Shown piece by piece: positions 55,407 through 64,000 of a stretch of 64,000 nt of DNA (within the stretch, counting starts at the first letter, position 1; each line of letters begins with the position of its first letter). The stretch lies in NCBI GenBank assembly GCA_016861345.1, contig BOLD01000008.1, positions 104,446 through 168,445 of the forward strand, given 5' to 3'. The notes under the pieces were generated by a model that saw only the letters and a list, made by a program, of their open reading frames with translations, did not search any database and was not told the origin of the DNA. The position numbers and the translations under genes were made by a program. This DNA comes from Oligoflexia bacterium (GTDB lineage: Bacteria > Bdellovibrionota > Bdellovibrionia > Bdellovibrionales > Bdellovibrionaceae).

Positions 55407-56193
55407 GGTGTTGATTTCATTTATTCCCATTTACCTTTTTATCGTGGGTGCGCTTCTTGGAAGTTTTGCGAATGTCTGCATCTATCGTCTGCCGCAGGGG
55501 AAAAGTGTGGTCACTCCTCGAAGTCATTGTCCTCGGTGCTCAAAGATGATTGCTTGGTATGATAATATTCCCATTTTCTCTTGGTTTATCCTCAAAGGAA
55601 AATGCCGTCACTGTGGTGCGAAGTATTCATTTCGTTATGTTGCGGTTGAATTGATGATGGCCGTGGCCTTTCCCTTAGTTTATTACTTTGTTGGTTGGAA
55701 TTGGACATTGCTGGAATATTTAATTTTGACCTTTGGTTTAATCACGGTCAGCTTCATTGATTTGGATCATTTTTTATTGCCAGATAAGTTTACATTGCCC
55801 GGAATTGTCATCGGTCTTTTAGGTGCGGCTTTAAATCCCGAGCGAGATTTTATGGATGGCATTTTGGGTGTGGTCGTGGGTGGTGGGTTTCTGTGGGCCA
55901 TTGCTTACTTTTATTTTGCTATTCGCAAAGAAGAGGGTATGGGTGGAGGCGATATCAAGCTTTTAGGGTGGATCGGAGCGGTGTTGGGCTGGAAGGCGAT
56001 TCCCTTCGTGATCATTTCTTCAAGCCTCATTGGCAGTGTCATTGGCCTTGCGATCGCATCTCGATCGCAAAAGGGCATGAAAACTGTAATTCCTTTTGGT
56101 CCTTACCTAGCCCTTGGTGCAGTTTTGTACATTCTAGGCGGCGAAAGTCTAGCTCACTGGTACTTGGGCCTGTTTTTACCCGCTTTTGTCTAG
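55396..56193 (+). CDS. pilD: Prepilin leader peptidase / N-methyltransferase
   Basis: PilD cleaves and N-methylates type IV prepilins and pseudopilins. The 265-residue protein has the N-terminal GSFANVCIYRLPQ and a zinc motif CPRCSKMI plus CRHCGAKYSFRY in the methyltransferase loop. Its two aspartate protease motifs are SFIDLDHFLLPD and GMGGGDIKLLGWIG. The TTG at 55396 has AAGGAGA upstream, which supports it over the GTG at 55366. It sits just before pilMNOPQ, supporting a pilus role. Confidence 0.94.
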   Translation, partial: TLFEVLISFIPIYLFIVGALLGSFANVCIYRLPQGKSVVTPRSHCPRCSKMIAWYDNIPIFSWFILKGKCRHCGAKYSFRYVAVELMMAVAFPLVYYFVGWNWTLLEYLILTFGLITVSFIDLDHFLLPDKFTLPGIVIGLLGAALNPERDFMDGILGVVVGGGFLWAIAYFYFAIRKEEGMGGGDIKLLGWIGAVLGWKAIPFVIISSSLIGSVIGLAIASRSQKGMKTVIPFGPYLALGAVLYILGGESLAHWYLGLFLPAFV

Positions 56194-56203
56194 ACAACCT
56201 TGT

Positions 56204-56232
56204 TTGACAACTGTCGTTAAGTCCTAAATAAT
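56204..56232 (+). promoter_or_regulatory. Strong sigma-70 promoter of pilMNOPQ
   Basis: TTGACA (56204-56209), a 17-bp spacer and AATAAT (56227-56232) give 11 of 12 consensus bases at ideal spacing. It lies 47 bp before the pilM ATG in the only gap of this region. Confidence 0.75.
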
Positions 56233-56279
56233 TTAATAGGGCCTTTGGTCAATATTTTTCAGCGTGGAGTAAGCATCGG

Positions 56280-57329
56280 ATGTTTTTTGGCTCAAAGAAA
56301 GTAATTGGACTCGACATAGGATCGAGTTCAATCAAAATGGCAGAATTAAATGTGAAGCGAGGCGGGGCCGAACTCGTTTCATTCGGTTTTGTGCCGACCC
56401 CACAGGGCGCACTTGGTGGTGGTGATATCAACAATGTGCAGGCTGTATCAGAAGCTATTTCAGCGCTCTCACAACAAATTAAAAGTCGTCGAAAAAATGT
56501 TGCTACAGGAATGTGGGGCACTGCTGTTATCGTTAAGAAGATTACAATCCCTCGAATAGAAAAAAAATTGGTGGCTCAACAAATTCGTTGGGAGGCTGAA
56601 CAGTACATTCCGTTTGACGTGAATGAAATTAGTTTGGCTTATCATATAGTGAACGGTCAAAGTGCTGCCGACACAATGGATATTCTTCTGATCGCTGCAC
56701 AAAATGCTTTAGTAGGGCAGTATTCACAGGCAGTGTCTGGTGCGGGCTATAAATTAGGTGTTTTGGATGTGAGTGGCTTCGCCCTTGCAAATATTTTTGA
56801 GCTGAACTATGGAAGGTTGCGCGGACAGACAATTGGATTATTGAACCTTGGGGCTTCAGTCACTAATTTTGTTGTGCTTCATGATGGGGAAGTGATTTTC
56901 TGTCGGGATATTCCAATTGGTGGCTACAACTACACAAATGAAATTCACAAAGAGATGGGTGTGACGATTCCAGAGGCTGAGGCTCTTAAACTGAGTGCAG
57001 TTTCAGGCAATGAAGTGCCCGATCAGGTGCACAGCATTCTCAGTTCGGTGAATGACGTAATGGTGGATGAGATCCGAAATAGTTTTGATTTCTTTAATGC
57101 AAGCACAGCTGGATATGCGATCAATCAAGTGTATTTTACTGGTGGCAGTTCAGGTATGCCGAATCTCATTAATCAAGTTAGTCAGGCAACCCAACTTCCC
57201 TTTGAGGCAATGAATCCCTTTTTAAAGATTAAACCGGGTAAAGGCTTTACTCCGGATTACTTGCAACAAATTGCTCCCTTTACTTCTGTCGTTTTAGGCT
57301 TGGCTTTAAGAAACACAGGTGATTCATGA
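56280..57329 (+). CDS. pilM: Type IV pilus assembly protein PilM
   Basis: PilM is an actin-like cytoplasmic protein that binds the N-terminus of PilN and links the pilus alignment complex to the motor. The 349-residue protein has the actin-fold ATP site VIGLDIGSSSIKMAEL, the ADDQ-like segment RWEAEQYIPFDVNEISLAYH and YFTGGSSGMPNL. It is the first gene of the operon and overlaps pilN by 4 nt. Confidence 0.96.
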   Translation: MFFGSKKVIGLDIGSSSIKMAELNVKRGGAELVSFGFVPTPQGALGGGDINNVQAVSEAISALSQQIKSRRKNVATGMWGTAVIVKKITIPRIEKKLVAQQIRWEAEQYIPFDVNEISLAYHIVNGQSAADTMDILLIAAQNALVGQYSQAVSGAGYKLGVLDVSGFALANIFELNYGRLRGQTIGLLNLGASVTNFVVLHDGEVIFCRDIPIGGYNYTNEIHKEMGVTIPEAEALKLSAVSGNEVPDQVHSILSSVNDVMVDEIRNSFDFFNASTAGYAINQVYFTGGSSGMPNLINQVSQATQLPFEAMNPFLKIKPGKGFTPDYLQQIAPFTSVVLGLALRNTGDS

Positions 57330-57943
57330 TTAAAATCAACCTGATTAAGACAGCCAAAATTGCCGCAGGTCCTGATGCTTCACTTGATGCCTTCACTTCA
57401 TTTGACGATACGGCCGTTCAAAAACAGGGAGCTATCCGGCTGGGTCTTTTCATGTTGGGTCCGATTCTTCTTTTCATGCTTGAAGGACAGATAATTCCTG
57501 AGAAGAACGCTGTTTTAGCCAAGAAGCAAAAAGTCTATAACGAGCTTGTGGCAAAAAATCAGAGAGCAAAAACTGCCGTTGATGAAATTAAAAAATTTAA
57601 AGAAGACCAGGCAAAATTGCAGGAGCAAATATCGACGATCGAGGGTTTGCGCAAAGACCGTATGAGAGAAGTAAAAGTTCTTGATGTCGTACAAAGAGAT
57701 ATACCTGAAAAAATGTGGCTTTTGAAGATGGAGCTTCGAGACGGTAAGTTAGCTATACAAGGAATAGCGGCAACAGATTATGAGTTGACGACCTTCATGG
57801 ATAGTCTTTCAAAAAGTGCCTATATCAAAGAGGTCAATCTTGTGCGGGCCACTGAAAAGGCAGTAGAGGGACAAATCTTGAAAGAATTTTCCATTAGTTG
57901 TGTTATGGAAAAGCAAGAGAAAAAAGTTGGGGGAGGCATCTAA
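57326..57943 (+). CDS. pilN: Type IV pilus assembly protein PilN
   Basis: PilN is an inner-membrane protein with a short cytoplasmic tail (MIKINLI, the PilM-binding motif) and one membrane segment (LGLFMLGPILLFMLEG). A periplasmic coiled coil plus ferredoxin-like domain follows. The 205 residues fit. It partners PilO in the alignment complex. The pilO start lies in its stop codon (TAATG). Confidence 0.93.
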   Translation: MIKINLIKTAKIAAGPDASLDAFTSFDDTAVQKQGAIRLGLFMLGPILLFMLEGQIIPEKNAVLAKKQKVYNELVAKNQRAKTAVDEIKKFKEDQAKLQEQISTIEGLRKDRMREVKVLDVVQRDIPEKMWLLKMELRDGKLAIQGIAATDYELTTFMDSLSKSAYIKEVNLVRATEKAVEGQILKEFSISCVMEKQEKKVGGGI

Positions 57944-58563
57944 TGTTGAATAATCTCCTCACGAAACTTGCGGCAATGAGTTGGAAAAATGTTGGTATCG
58001 GAGCACTTGTCGTCGCTGGTTTTTACTATTTCGCATTTTTCAATGATGGGTCTGCAATTGATAAGCGAATTGAGCAGCTGCAAACCCAGTTAAAGCAAGA
58101 AGAGGCGAAATCAAAAGAGTCAGATGAGGCCTTGAAAGAGGTTGATGCCGCTCGAAACTCAGTTGGGATTTTGAATGAACAATTCAAAACTGCAGCTCAG
58201 CAGTTGCCCTCTGAAATTCAACCTGCAGAAATTATTCGGTCAGTGAATGTTGTGGCTCGATCTGCGGGTGTTGTTTTAAAAACGACAGAGCCTCGTCAAA
58301 CGAAAAGAGATGATATAGTTGAATCTATGCCACTCAAGGTCGTTATTCAGGGAAGTTTTTCAGAACTGATGATGTTCTTGTATTATGTTTCCAGTATGGA
58401 AAGAATAATGAGAGTAACCACTTTTACAATCGCCCCGCCACCTAATGAAAAAATACCTACTGGTGAGGTCATTTTTGACGGAGAGATCTTGAGTTATAAA
58501 TATCTCGGAGATCAAAAGGCTGGCGAAAAGAACGATGTAAAGGCAGGAGCTAGGAAGAAATGA
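57943..58563 (+). CDS. pilO: Type IV pilus assembly protein PilO
   Basis: PilO forms a heterodimer with PilN. The 206-residue protein has a transmembrane helix (VGIGALVVAGFYYFAFF) and a coiled coil (KRIEQLQTQLKQEEAKSKES). A periplasmic fold follows with FSELMMFLYYVSSMERIMRV. The ATG at 57943 is chosen; an upstream GTG-like start at 57898 lies inside pilN. It overlaps pilP by 4 nt. Confidence 0.93.
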   Translation: MLNNLLTKLAAMSWKNVGIGALVVAGFYYFAFFNDGSAIDKRIEQLQTQLKQEEAKSKESDEALKEVDAARNSVGILNEQFKTAAQQLPSEIQPAEIIRSVNVVARSAGVVLKTTEPRQTKRDDIVESMPLKVVIQGSFSELMMFLYYVSSMERIMRVTTFTIAPPPNEKIPTGEVIFDGEILSYKYLGDQKAGEKNDVKAGARKK

Positions 58564-59333
58564 AACGAATTTGGGTAATGGCTTCAGTATTAGCAGTGAT
58601 TGGCATCGGAATAGTTCTTTCGATGTGGGTTCACATTGCTGTGATGACGCCGGCTCACTCTCAAACTAAACCAGGTGCGCCAGCTGCAGGGGCCTTGCCG
58701 CCACCAACGGATATGCCGATACCCCCAGAGCTTCTCGGCAACGGCGGTGGAGGAGTACAGGTGCAGCCCCCTCAGCCCCAGGGCCAACAAGCACCGGCAC
58801 AGTATGGAGGGTCAACACCATCTGCTCCAATGGGTACCCCAGCAGGCCTTACAGAATTGCCAGTCCCAGGGCAAAGTGAATTGCCTCAGCATCCAACACC
58901 CCAACAGCTGGATCCTTCAATTAAATTTACTTCAGGAGAAGGGTTTTTCTATGACCCAACTGGGCGACGCGACCCCTTCCGCCCATTCGTTGTAAAGCCG
59001 ATTGATATGCCACCTGTTGAGGTGAAATTAACTGAAGAAAAACCACCGCCACCGCCTGCGCCACTTCCGTTTGCGGTGACTATTCCTCCGGGGGAATCGA
59101 TTGTTTCTCATGATTTAAGTGCTTTAAAGTTGGTTGGAATTCTTTGGGACGTGAAGGAACCAAAGGCGATGATTCGGTCTCCGGCGGGTAAGGTGTATAT
59201 GCTTCGCCGAAATAGTAAGATCGGGAGAAGTAATGGTTATGTGGCAGCAATTCGTGAGGGGGAAATTGTTGTCGTGGAATTGTCTCAAGATGGGAAAACC
59301 CCTAGTACAAAAGTGATTAGTTTGCAAAAATAG
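58560..59333 (+). CDS. pilP: Type IV pilus assembly protein PilP
   Basis: PilP bridges PilNO to the secretin PilQ. It has an N-terminal membrane segment (MASVLAVIGIGIVLSMWVHI) and a long Pro/Gln/Gly-rich linker. The C-terminal beta-domain starts at YDPTGRRDPFRPFV, the typical PilP motif, and includes GILWDVKEPKAMIRSPAGKV. At 257 residues it is longer than E. coli-type PilP because of the linker. No lipobox is seen; it appears membrane-anchored rather than lipidated. Confidence 0.92.
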   Translation: MKRIWVMASVLAVIGIGIVLSMWVHIAVMTPAHSQTKPGAPAAGALPPPTDMPIPPELLGNGGGGVQVQPPQPQGQQAPAQYGGSTPSAPMGTPAGLTELPVPGQSELPQHPTPQQLDPSIKFTSGEGFFYDPTGRRDPFRPFVVKPIDMPPVEVKLTEEKPPPPPAPLPFAVTIPPGESIVSHDLSALKLVGILWDVKEPKAMIRSPAGKVYMLRRNSKIGRSNGYVAAIREGEIVVVELSQDGKTPSTKVISLQK

Positions 59334-59385
59334 TAAATAAGGCCATGGATAAGGCTTTATTTGAACCAAAGGATTGGGAGGCTGA

Positions 59386-61425
59386 ATGAAGAATATGTTT
59401 AAAATTCTTTTCAGTTTAATTATCGTTCTTTCAATGGCCAATTGTGCCACTCATTCTGCAACTTCTCGAGAGAAGAGTCAGGGAGGGGAAATCTCAGACA
59501 TAGACACTCCGGACTCAGATTCCGAACTCGATGCCGATTTGGAGAATCCTGACGCCGATAAGAGAGATGCTTTTGCTGATTTCGAAGAGAAAGAGCCTCC
59601 GCGGGAGGAGCCAGCTCCAATTGCGCAAGAAGAGCCACCTCCTGTCGTCGAGGAGCCGCCACCTCCAGTTGTAGAAGAAGCTCCTGGTGTTGCTCAAGAC
59701 GTTCCTGCCGAATCGTCACAGGCGGCTCATGCGGCTGATGCGGGGGCAACTACACCGAGCGAGGGGTTAGTTAATTTAAAGAATATTCAGTACAAGGCGA
59801 ACGATAGCGGCGGTACGATCATCGTTGATGCAGATGGTCCCATGACCTACTCAACACGCATGAACGAACAGAATCAATACATCATTGAAATTCCCAATTC
59901 ACTGATGCCCAAAAAGCTGATGAGACCCCTAGTAACAAAGGATTTTGATGGATATATTGGTTCTATCGATGCCTATCAAAAAAAGGGATCAAATATTTCT
60001 CGCATTGTCGTTCAATTGAAACAAGGCGCTGTTGAACCCGTTGTTCAATCAGAGGGAAACTCTCTATTAGTTGTGGCTAATGAGATTAATCAGCCTGTAA
60101 CTCCGGTAAACAGCAAGTTGCTTTCTTATGATTCTTTGGATGAGTTCTTGGCTGGCAACATGACGTTTTATGGACGAAAGATCTCCATCGAAACGGATGA
60201 TATGGAGCTACGGGATGTGTTCAAGATGATCAGTGAAGAGGGGGGAGTCAATCTTGTCATAGCTGACGAGGTCCGGGGACGAATGAGTCTGAAACTTCGA
60301 CAGGTTCCTTGGGATCAAGCTCTTGTGATGATAATGAAAGCAAAAAAGCTCAGTTATACTCGAACGGGTAATGTGCTTCGTATTGCTCCAGTAGCCGATC
60401 TTCGGGCGGAAGAGGACGATGCGATTAAGATTGCAAATGCAAAGAAGAATATGGCACCACTTAAAGTGAAAATGATCCCAGTGAGTTATGCTAAGGTTGA
60501 TGAACTTGAAAAGCAGGTAAAACCCTTTTTAAGCGAGCGTGGAAAATTGATTGCAGACTTAAGGACAAGCTCTCTTGTTGTTTCTGACATAGATGAAAAT
60601 ATTGAGCAGGCCGAGAAGTTAGTGAGAAGTATTGATGTGCCCCCTCAGCAAGTATTGATCGAAGGAAAAATCGTCGAAGCGAAGGACGAGTTTGAGCGAC
60701 AGATTGGTGTTCAATGGCAGACGACAGGGCGGTCAACTCGAATATCCGGTGTTTCTTCATCCGCCGGCCAAGTCCGTGGCTCAACATCAATGAGTGTAAC
60801 TCCGGGTTCTATTTCTGGTAGCACCATGGGGATTAACTTCCAGATGGGCACTTTGGATATTTTAGGGGACTTGTCAGCGACACTGACGTTGAAAGAATCT
60901 GAAGGCTTAGTTAAGGTTCTTTCCTCGCCTAGAGTGGTCACGATTCACAATGAACCAGCAGAGATTAGTCAGACCACAGAGCTGCCTTTGATTACCTCAA
61001 CAACGTCGGCAACAGGTGCTGTGTCCCCCACAGTGACCTTTAAGCCAGTCCGTCTGAAGTTGAATGTGACTCCACAAATTACAAACGATGGCTCAGTAAT
61101 TATGGGTGTGGATGTGAACCGAGAGTTTGCTGGTCAAGTTGTTAGCCCTGAGACTCAGGCGCGTCCAATCAATAGCCGAGCGGCAAAGACAAAGGTGATC
61201 GTTCATAACGGACAAACTGCCGTTATTGGTGGAATATATCAGAATGATTCCCAAGAGGGGGAGACTCGAGTTCCATGGTTAGGAAATCTTCCAGTCGTTG
61301 GTTGGTTGTTTAAAACAAAAACGAAAAGCTTCCAAAAGAACGAACTCCTGATTTTCCTCACTCCTCGAATTCTTGGGCAGTTAGATAGTCAGGCAATTCC
61401 TAATCAAAGCGGAGGTGATTTCTAA
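59386..61425 (+). CDS. pilQ: Type IV pilus secretin PilQ
   Basis: PilQ is the outer-membrane channel of the type IV pilus. The 679-residue protein has a signal sequence (LFSLIIVLSMANC; the lipobox is poor) and an acidic Pro/Glu linker. One AMIN domain (residues ~125-240) is followed by an STN/N0 domain (KISIETDDMELRDVFKMISE). An N1 domain ends IDVPPQQVLIEGKIVE. The secretin core includes LKESEGLVKVLSSPRVVTIH and NELLIFLTPRIL. Usual sizes are 600-750 residues. A single AMIN domain is fewer than in some PilQs. Confidence 0.95.
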   Translation: MKNMFKILFSLIIVLSMANCATHSATSREKSQGGEISDIDTPDSDSELDADLENPDADKRDAFADFEEKEPPREEPAPIAQEEPPPVVEEPPPPVVEEAPGVAQDVPAESSQAAHAADAGATTPSEGLVNLKNIQYKANDSGGTIIVDADGPMTYSTRMNEQNQYIIEIPNSLMPKKLMRPLVTKDFDGYIGSIDAYQKKGSNISRIVVQLKQGAVEPVVQSEGNSLLVVANEINQPVTPVNSKLLSYDSLDEFLAGNMTFYGRKISIETDDMELRDVFKMISEEGGVNLVIADEVRGRMSLKLRQVPWDQALVMIMKAKKLSYTRTGNVLRIAPVADLRAEEDDAIKIANAKKNMAPLKVKMIPVSYAKVDELEKQVKPFLSERGKLIADLRTSSLVVSDIDENIEQAEKLVRSIDVPPQQVLIEGKIVEAKDEFERQIGVQWQTTGRSTRISGVSSSAGQVRGSTSMSVTPGSISGSTMGINFQMGTLDILGDLSATLTLKESEGLVKVLSSPRVVTIHNEPAEISQTTELPLITSTTSATGAVSPTVTFKPVRLKLNVTPQITNDGSVIMGVDVNREFAGQVVSPETQARPINSRAAKTKVIVHNGQTAVIGGIYQNDSQEGETRVPWLGNLPVVGWLFKTKTKSFQKNELLIFLTPRILGQLDSQAIPNQSGGDF

Positions 61426-61994
61426 TGAAAAAAGCATTGGTCCTCATGCTTGCGGCCTCGGCCTATTATCTTTCCTCGGGATGTGCCCCTAGTCAGGGTA
61501 CTGGGTTTGATGTTTCATTGGGATCAAGTCAGGTGATACTACTCAACACAAGTACAAAGTCATGTCAGGCCTTGTATGCAAGTAATACAACAACGACTAC
61601 TGACGATATTAGTGCAGTTTACTTTTCAATTCCGAAGTTGACGATCACATGGACGGGAGCTCAGCCACTCGTTGTGCAGTATATTTCTATTGGATTATCC
61701 AGTGCTCAGCTGGGGGGTAGCGAGTTTAGCTGTATTGTTGGCGGCGACACCTTGCTTTATACTTGGTATGGTTCTGGTGTTACGACAACAACGACATCAC
61801 TGACGATTAATTCAGGGGCAGAGACAAATGCTTGTCCAATTAAGTGTGGATCGGTTACTGTCAGCGATAAGAAAAAAGACGCCTACGGTTCGGGAACAGT
61901 GTTTGTTTATGGGTTAACTAAGGATGGTAGTGGTAATGATGTGCCTGTTTCTGGAGAGTCCTATATTCAGTTTGAGTATAAAGGGGTTAAATAA
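61425..61994 (+). CDS. Unknown lipoprotein encoded after pilQ
   Basis: The 189-residue product starts MKKALVLMLAASAYYLSSGC, a lipoprotein-type signal with Cys20. The mature part is Thr/Ser-rich, beta-strand-like and contains further cysteines (KSCQAL, FSCIVGG, NACPIKCGS). It matches no family I know. The ATG shares a base with the pilQ stop (TAATG), so it is expressed with the pilus operon. It may be a secretin-associated lipoprotein or a minor pilus accessory, but position is the only evidence. Confidence 0.7.
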   Translation: MKKALVLMLAASAYYLSSGCAPSQGTGFDVSLGSSQVILLNTSTKSCQALYASNTTTTTDDISAVYFSIPKLTITWTGAQPLVVQYISIGLSSAQLGGSEFSCIVGGDTLLYTWYGSGVTTTTTSLTINSGAETNACPIKCGSVTVSDKKKDAYGSGTVFVYGLTKDGSGNDVPVSGESYIQFEYKGVK

Positions 61995-62034
61995 GCCTTG
62001 CCCCCCTTCATGAAACGAATTAAGGTTCCGAGCG

Positions 62035-63336
62035 ATGGATTTATTCAATTCACTTCCCGTATCTTCATTGCCTGGAACTCCATTGGCCGAAAGACTTCGG
62101 CCCGAGCAGCTGGCGGCTTTCGTGGGGCAGGACAAGGTTCTTCGCCAAATACAGAAATACATTTCGGCGCAGTTTTTACCCAGTATGATATTCTGGGGTC
62201 CTCCTGGTACGGGGAAGACAAGTTTGGCCCGAGCATTGGCGAATCAGTTTAGTTTTTATTTTGAATCAGTAAATGCCGTCGAGTCAGGTGCCAAGCAGCT
62301 TAAAGAGATCGGAGAGGCCGCAACTCAAAGAAGGCGTGAGATGCAAAAGCAGACGATGCTTTTTGTTGATGAGATTCACCGATTTAATAAGGCTCAGCAG
62401 GACGTTCTATTACCCTTTATTGAGCGCGGGGAAATCACTCTCATTGGGGCTACAACAGAGAATCCCAGTTATGAACTCAATCGAGCATTGCTTAGTCGAT
62501 GTCGCTTGGTTGTGTTTGAAAAGCTTGATTTGAAATCTTTGCGGGCACTTCTTGTAAATGCCATTTCAAAAGAAGGTTTAAAGGATATCGAAACTTATTT
62601 TTCTCCTGAGGCCCTCAATTGGTTTTTGACTTGGGTCGATGGTGATGGGCGGCGTCTGCTGACATCGCTTGAAGAGATATTGGCCGATTATAGTCTCAAC
62701 GCAAAGGCGCACTTTCCTTTGTCTTTATCCTCTCTACAGCAAATTTTAGGCTCAAGCGTTTTGGGTTATGATAAATCTTCAGACCAGCATTATGATGTGA
62801 TATCGGCTTTTATTAAGTCTATTCGCGGTAGTGATGTGGATGCGGCACTTTATTATTTAGCGCGGATGATTAAGGGCGGTGAAGATCCTGTTTTTATTGC
62901 TCGCCGTCTTGTGATTCTTGCTTCAGAGGATATTGGCAATGCAGATCCAAGAGCCCTTTCTATTGCAGTATCAGGTCTACAAGCAGTTGAGTTAGTTGGT
63001 ATGCCAGAATGTGCAATTAGTCTTTCCCAGGTCGTTTGTTATTTGGCTTCCGCACCAAAATCAAATCGCAGCTATATGGCTTTAAAAAAAGCCCAAGACT
63101 GCGTTGAGAGGACGGGGACCTTGCCAATTCCACTGCATTTGAGATCGTCGAAATCTGCGCCTATGCAGGAGCTTGGATATGGCCAGGGCTACCTTTATCC
63201 TCATGATTATCCACGAGGTTGGGTTCCTCAAGAATACTTGCCTGAATCAATTTTAAAAGAATCATTTTATCAACCATCAGATGTGGGATTTGAAAAACAG
63301 ATTAAAGAGTTTCAAAAGTGGCTCAAGGGCCAATAA
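62035..63336 (+). CDS. rarA: Replication-associated recombination protein RarA (MgsA)
   Basis: RarA is an AAA+ ATPase of the clamp-loader clade that acts at stalled replication forks. The 433-residue protein starts with PLAERLRPEQLAAFVGQDKV. It has Walker A GPPGTGKTSLARALAN, Walker B LFVDEIHRFNKAQQDVLLPF, sensor 1 GATTENPSYELNRALLSRC and the C-terminal tetramerisation domain (GSDVDAALYYLARMIKGGED). Length is typical. It stands apart from the pilus operon by 40 bp. Confidence 0.95.
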   Translation: MDLFNSLPVSSLPGTPLAERLRPEQLAAFVGQDKVLRQIQKYISAQFLPSMIFWGPPGTGKTSLARALANQFSFYFESVNAVESGAKQLKEIGEAATQRRREMQKQTMLFVDEIHRFNKAQQDVLLPFIERGEITLIGATTENPSYELNRALLSRCRLVVFEKLDLKSLRALLVNAISKEGLKDIETYFSPEALNWFLTWVDGDGRRLLTSLEEILADYSLNAKAHFPLSLSSLQQILGSSVLGYDKSSDQHYDVISAFIKSIRGSDVDAALYYLARMIKGGEDPVFIARRLVILASEDIGNADPRALSIAVSGLQAVELVGMPECAISLSQVVCYLASAPKSNRSYMALKKAQDCVERTGTLPIPLHLRSSKSAPMQELGYGQGYLYPHDYPRGWVPQEYLPESILKESFYQPSDVGFEKQIKEFQKWLKGQ

Positions 63337-63387
63337 TGATGACTTGAATATCCCACTCTTACAGTTTCTGGAACTATTTTGTAGTGA

Positions 63388-63693
63388 CTAAAAAACTCTT
63401 TGAGCTGTTATGCAGATGCAGGGCGAGGAGCCATTCACAGAGTGCCAGTGCTTCGTATTTGATGGAACTTCGACCCGATCTCCAGGTCGCATTAAGAACT
63501 GATTTCCAGCGATGCTAAAGAGCATTTCTCCCGAAACAATGTACCTGATTTCGGTAAAAGGATGACGGTGCTCTGTGATTTTTTGCTGAGGATTGAATTC
63601 TTCAACAATGGGATCTAGCCCCTCGGCCTCAAGTAGAGACATAATTTGCTGCTGGTTGGGGATTATTGGAGCCTGCCATCGTGTCACTAACAT
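63388..63693 (-). CDS. Small cupin-domain protein
   Basis: The 101-residue protein is a single cupin barrel. Motif 1 is EHRHPFTEIRYIVSGEM (His, His, Glu metal ligands) and motif 2 is RPGDRVEVPSNTKHWHSVNG (His ligand). This pattern is close to small cupins such as acireductone-dioxygenase-like or sugar-isomerase-type proteins, but the reaction is unknown. The ATG has GTGAGGA upstream. It is convergent with rarA. Confidence 0.75.
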   Translation of the reverse strand: MLVTRWQAPIIPNQQQIMSLLEAEGLDPIVEEFNPQQKITEHRHPFTEIRYIVSGEMLFSIAGNQFLMRPGDRVEVPSNTKHWHSVNGSSPCICITAQRVF

Positions 63694-64000
63694 GCATTCC
63701 TCACTTTTAAGTGTGCTGTCACATTCTATTGGTTTTTTTTAATCTGTCATCTGTAGACTGTCTGCAGAAAGGAAATTGATGTCGATAATTTATCCAATAT
63801 GATTTGATTTGCTGATTCACATTCTTGATATGAGACATCAAGTGTCTCATTGTTTCACACAGTTCTCGATGCAGGGCTGGATTTGAAAAAAATCTTTCTC
63901 TGATGTAGGCCGAGGTTGAGTTTGTCAGCAAGATCATGCTGCTTTTTTGAGATCAGCTACTAGTACTTGCCCCTGTTCGGTGCTTTCGCAAAATACTTTA
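63694..64000. other. Region with a doubtful small ORF on the minus strand
   Basis: No clear gene is seen here. A minus-strand ORF at 63719-63937 (72 residues, starting MILLTNSTSAYIRERFFSNP) has an in-frame stop six codons upstream of its ATG and no Shine-Dalgarno sequence. It resembles no family I know. The rest is AT-rich with a long A/T run at 63731-63740. The region may continue into a gene beyond the window. Confidence 0.4.

Overview
The window looks like the chromosome of a Bdellovibrio-like bacterium (Bdellovibrionota). That assignment is an inference. It rests on a Myxococcus/Bdellovibrio-type gliding cluster, a type IV pilus operon, LPS transport genes and coding density with many 4-nt stop/start overlaps. 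Nearly all genes are on the + strand. There are no rRNA or tRNA genes, no insertion sequences and no CRISPR array.

Region 1 (1-18454) is the ribosomal supercluster. It holds the 3' end of rpoC, the str genes (rpsL, rpsG, fusA), the S10 and spc genes (rpsJ to secY and adk) and the alpha genes (rpmJ, rpsM, rpsK, rpsD, rpoA, rplQ). It ends in a strong terminator. rplX (ribosomal protein L24) is missing from its usual place between rplN and rplE, and tuf does not follow fusA. Structured leaders precede rpsL, rpsJ and rpmJ.

Region 2 (18490-41738) keeps the proteobacterial backbone kdsC - lptC - lptB - rpoN - hpf, but split by insertions. Between kdsC and lptC lies a complete envelope machine: two outer-membrane barrels, three TPR proteins, a small exported protein, an FHA/transmembrane/TonB-like protein, one TolQ/ExbB and two TolR/ExbD proteins. 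This matches the Glt-Agl gliding motor. LptC appears to carry an LptA-like C-terminus, and no separate lptA is present. Between rpoN and hpf lie a histidine phosphatase, a spermidine/putrescine transporter (potD divergent from potABC) and a two-gene cassette of phage-like character. The first gene of that cassette encodes a Tat-exported protein with six ~48-residue repeats, probably a beta-propeller.

Region 3 (41881-56193) has metK, lepA, three tandem signal peptidase I genes, and a tightly overlapping chain pyrB - carA - unknown - carB - PhnD-like binding protein - ABC ATPase - ABC-2 permease - prepilin peptidase.

Region 4 (56204-64000) has a good promoter followed by pilM-N-O-P-Q and a lipoprotein gene overlapping the pilQ stop. 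After these come rarA, a minus-strand cupin and a doubtful small ORF. Pilus, gliding motor, LPS export and protein export genes together suggest a surface-motile, envelope-active predator or surface glider.
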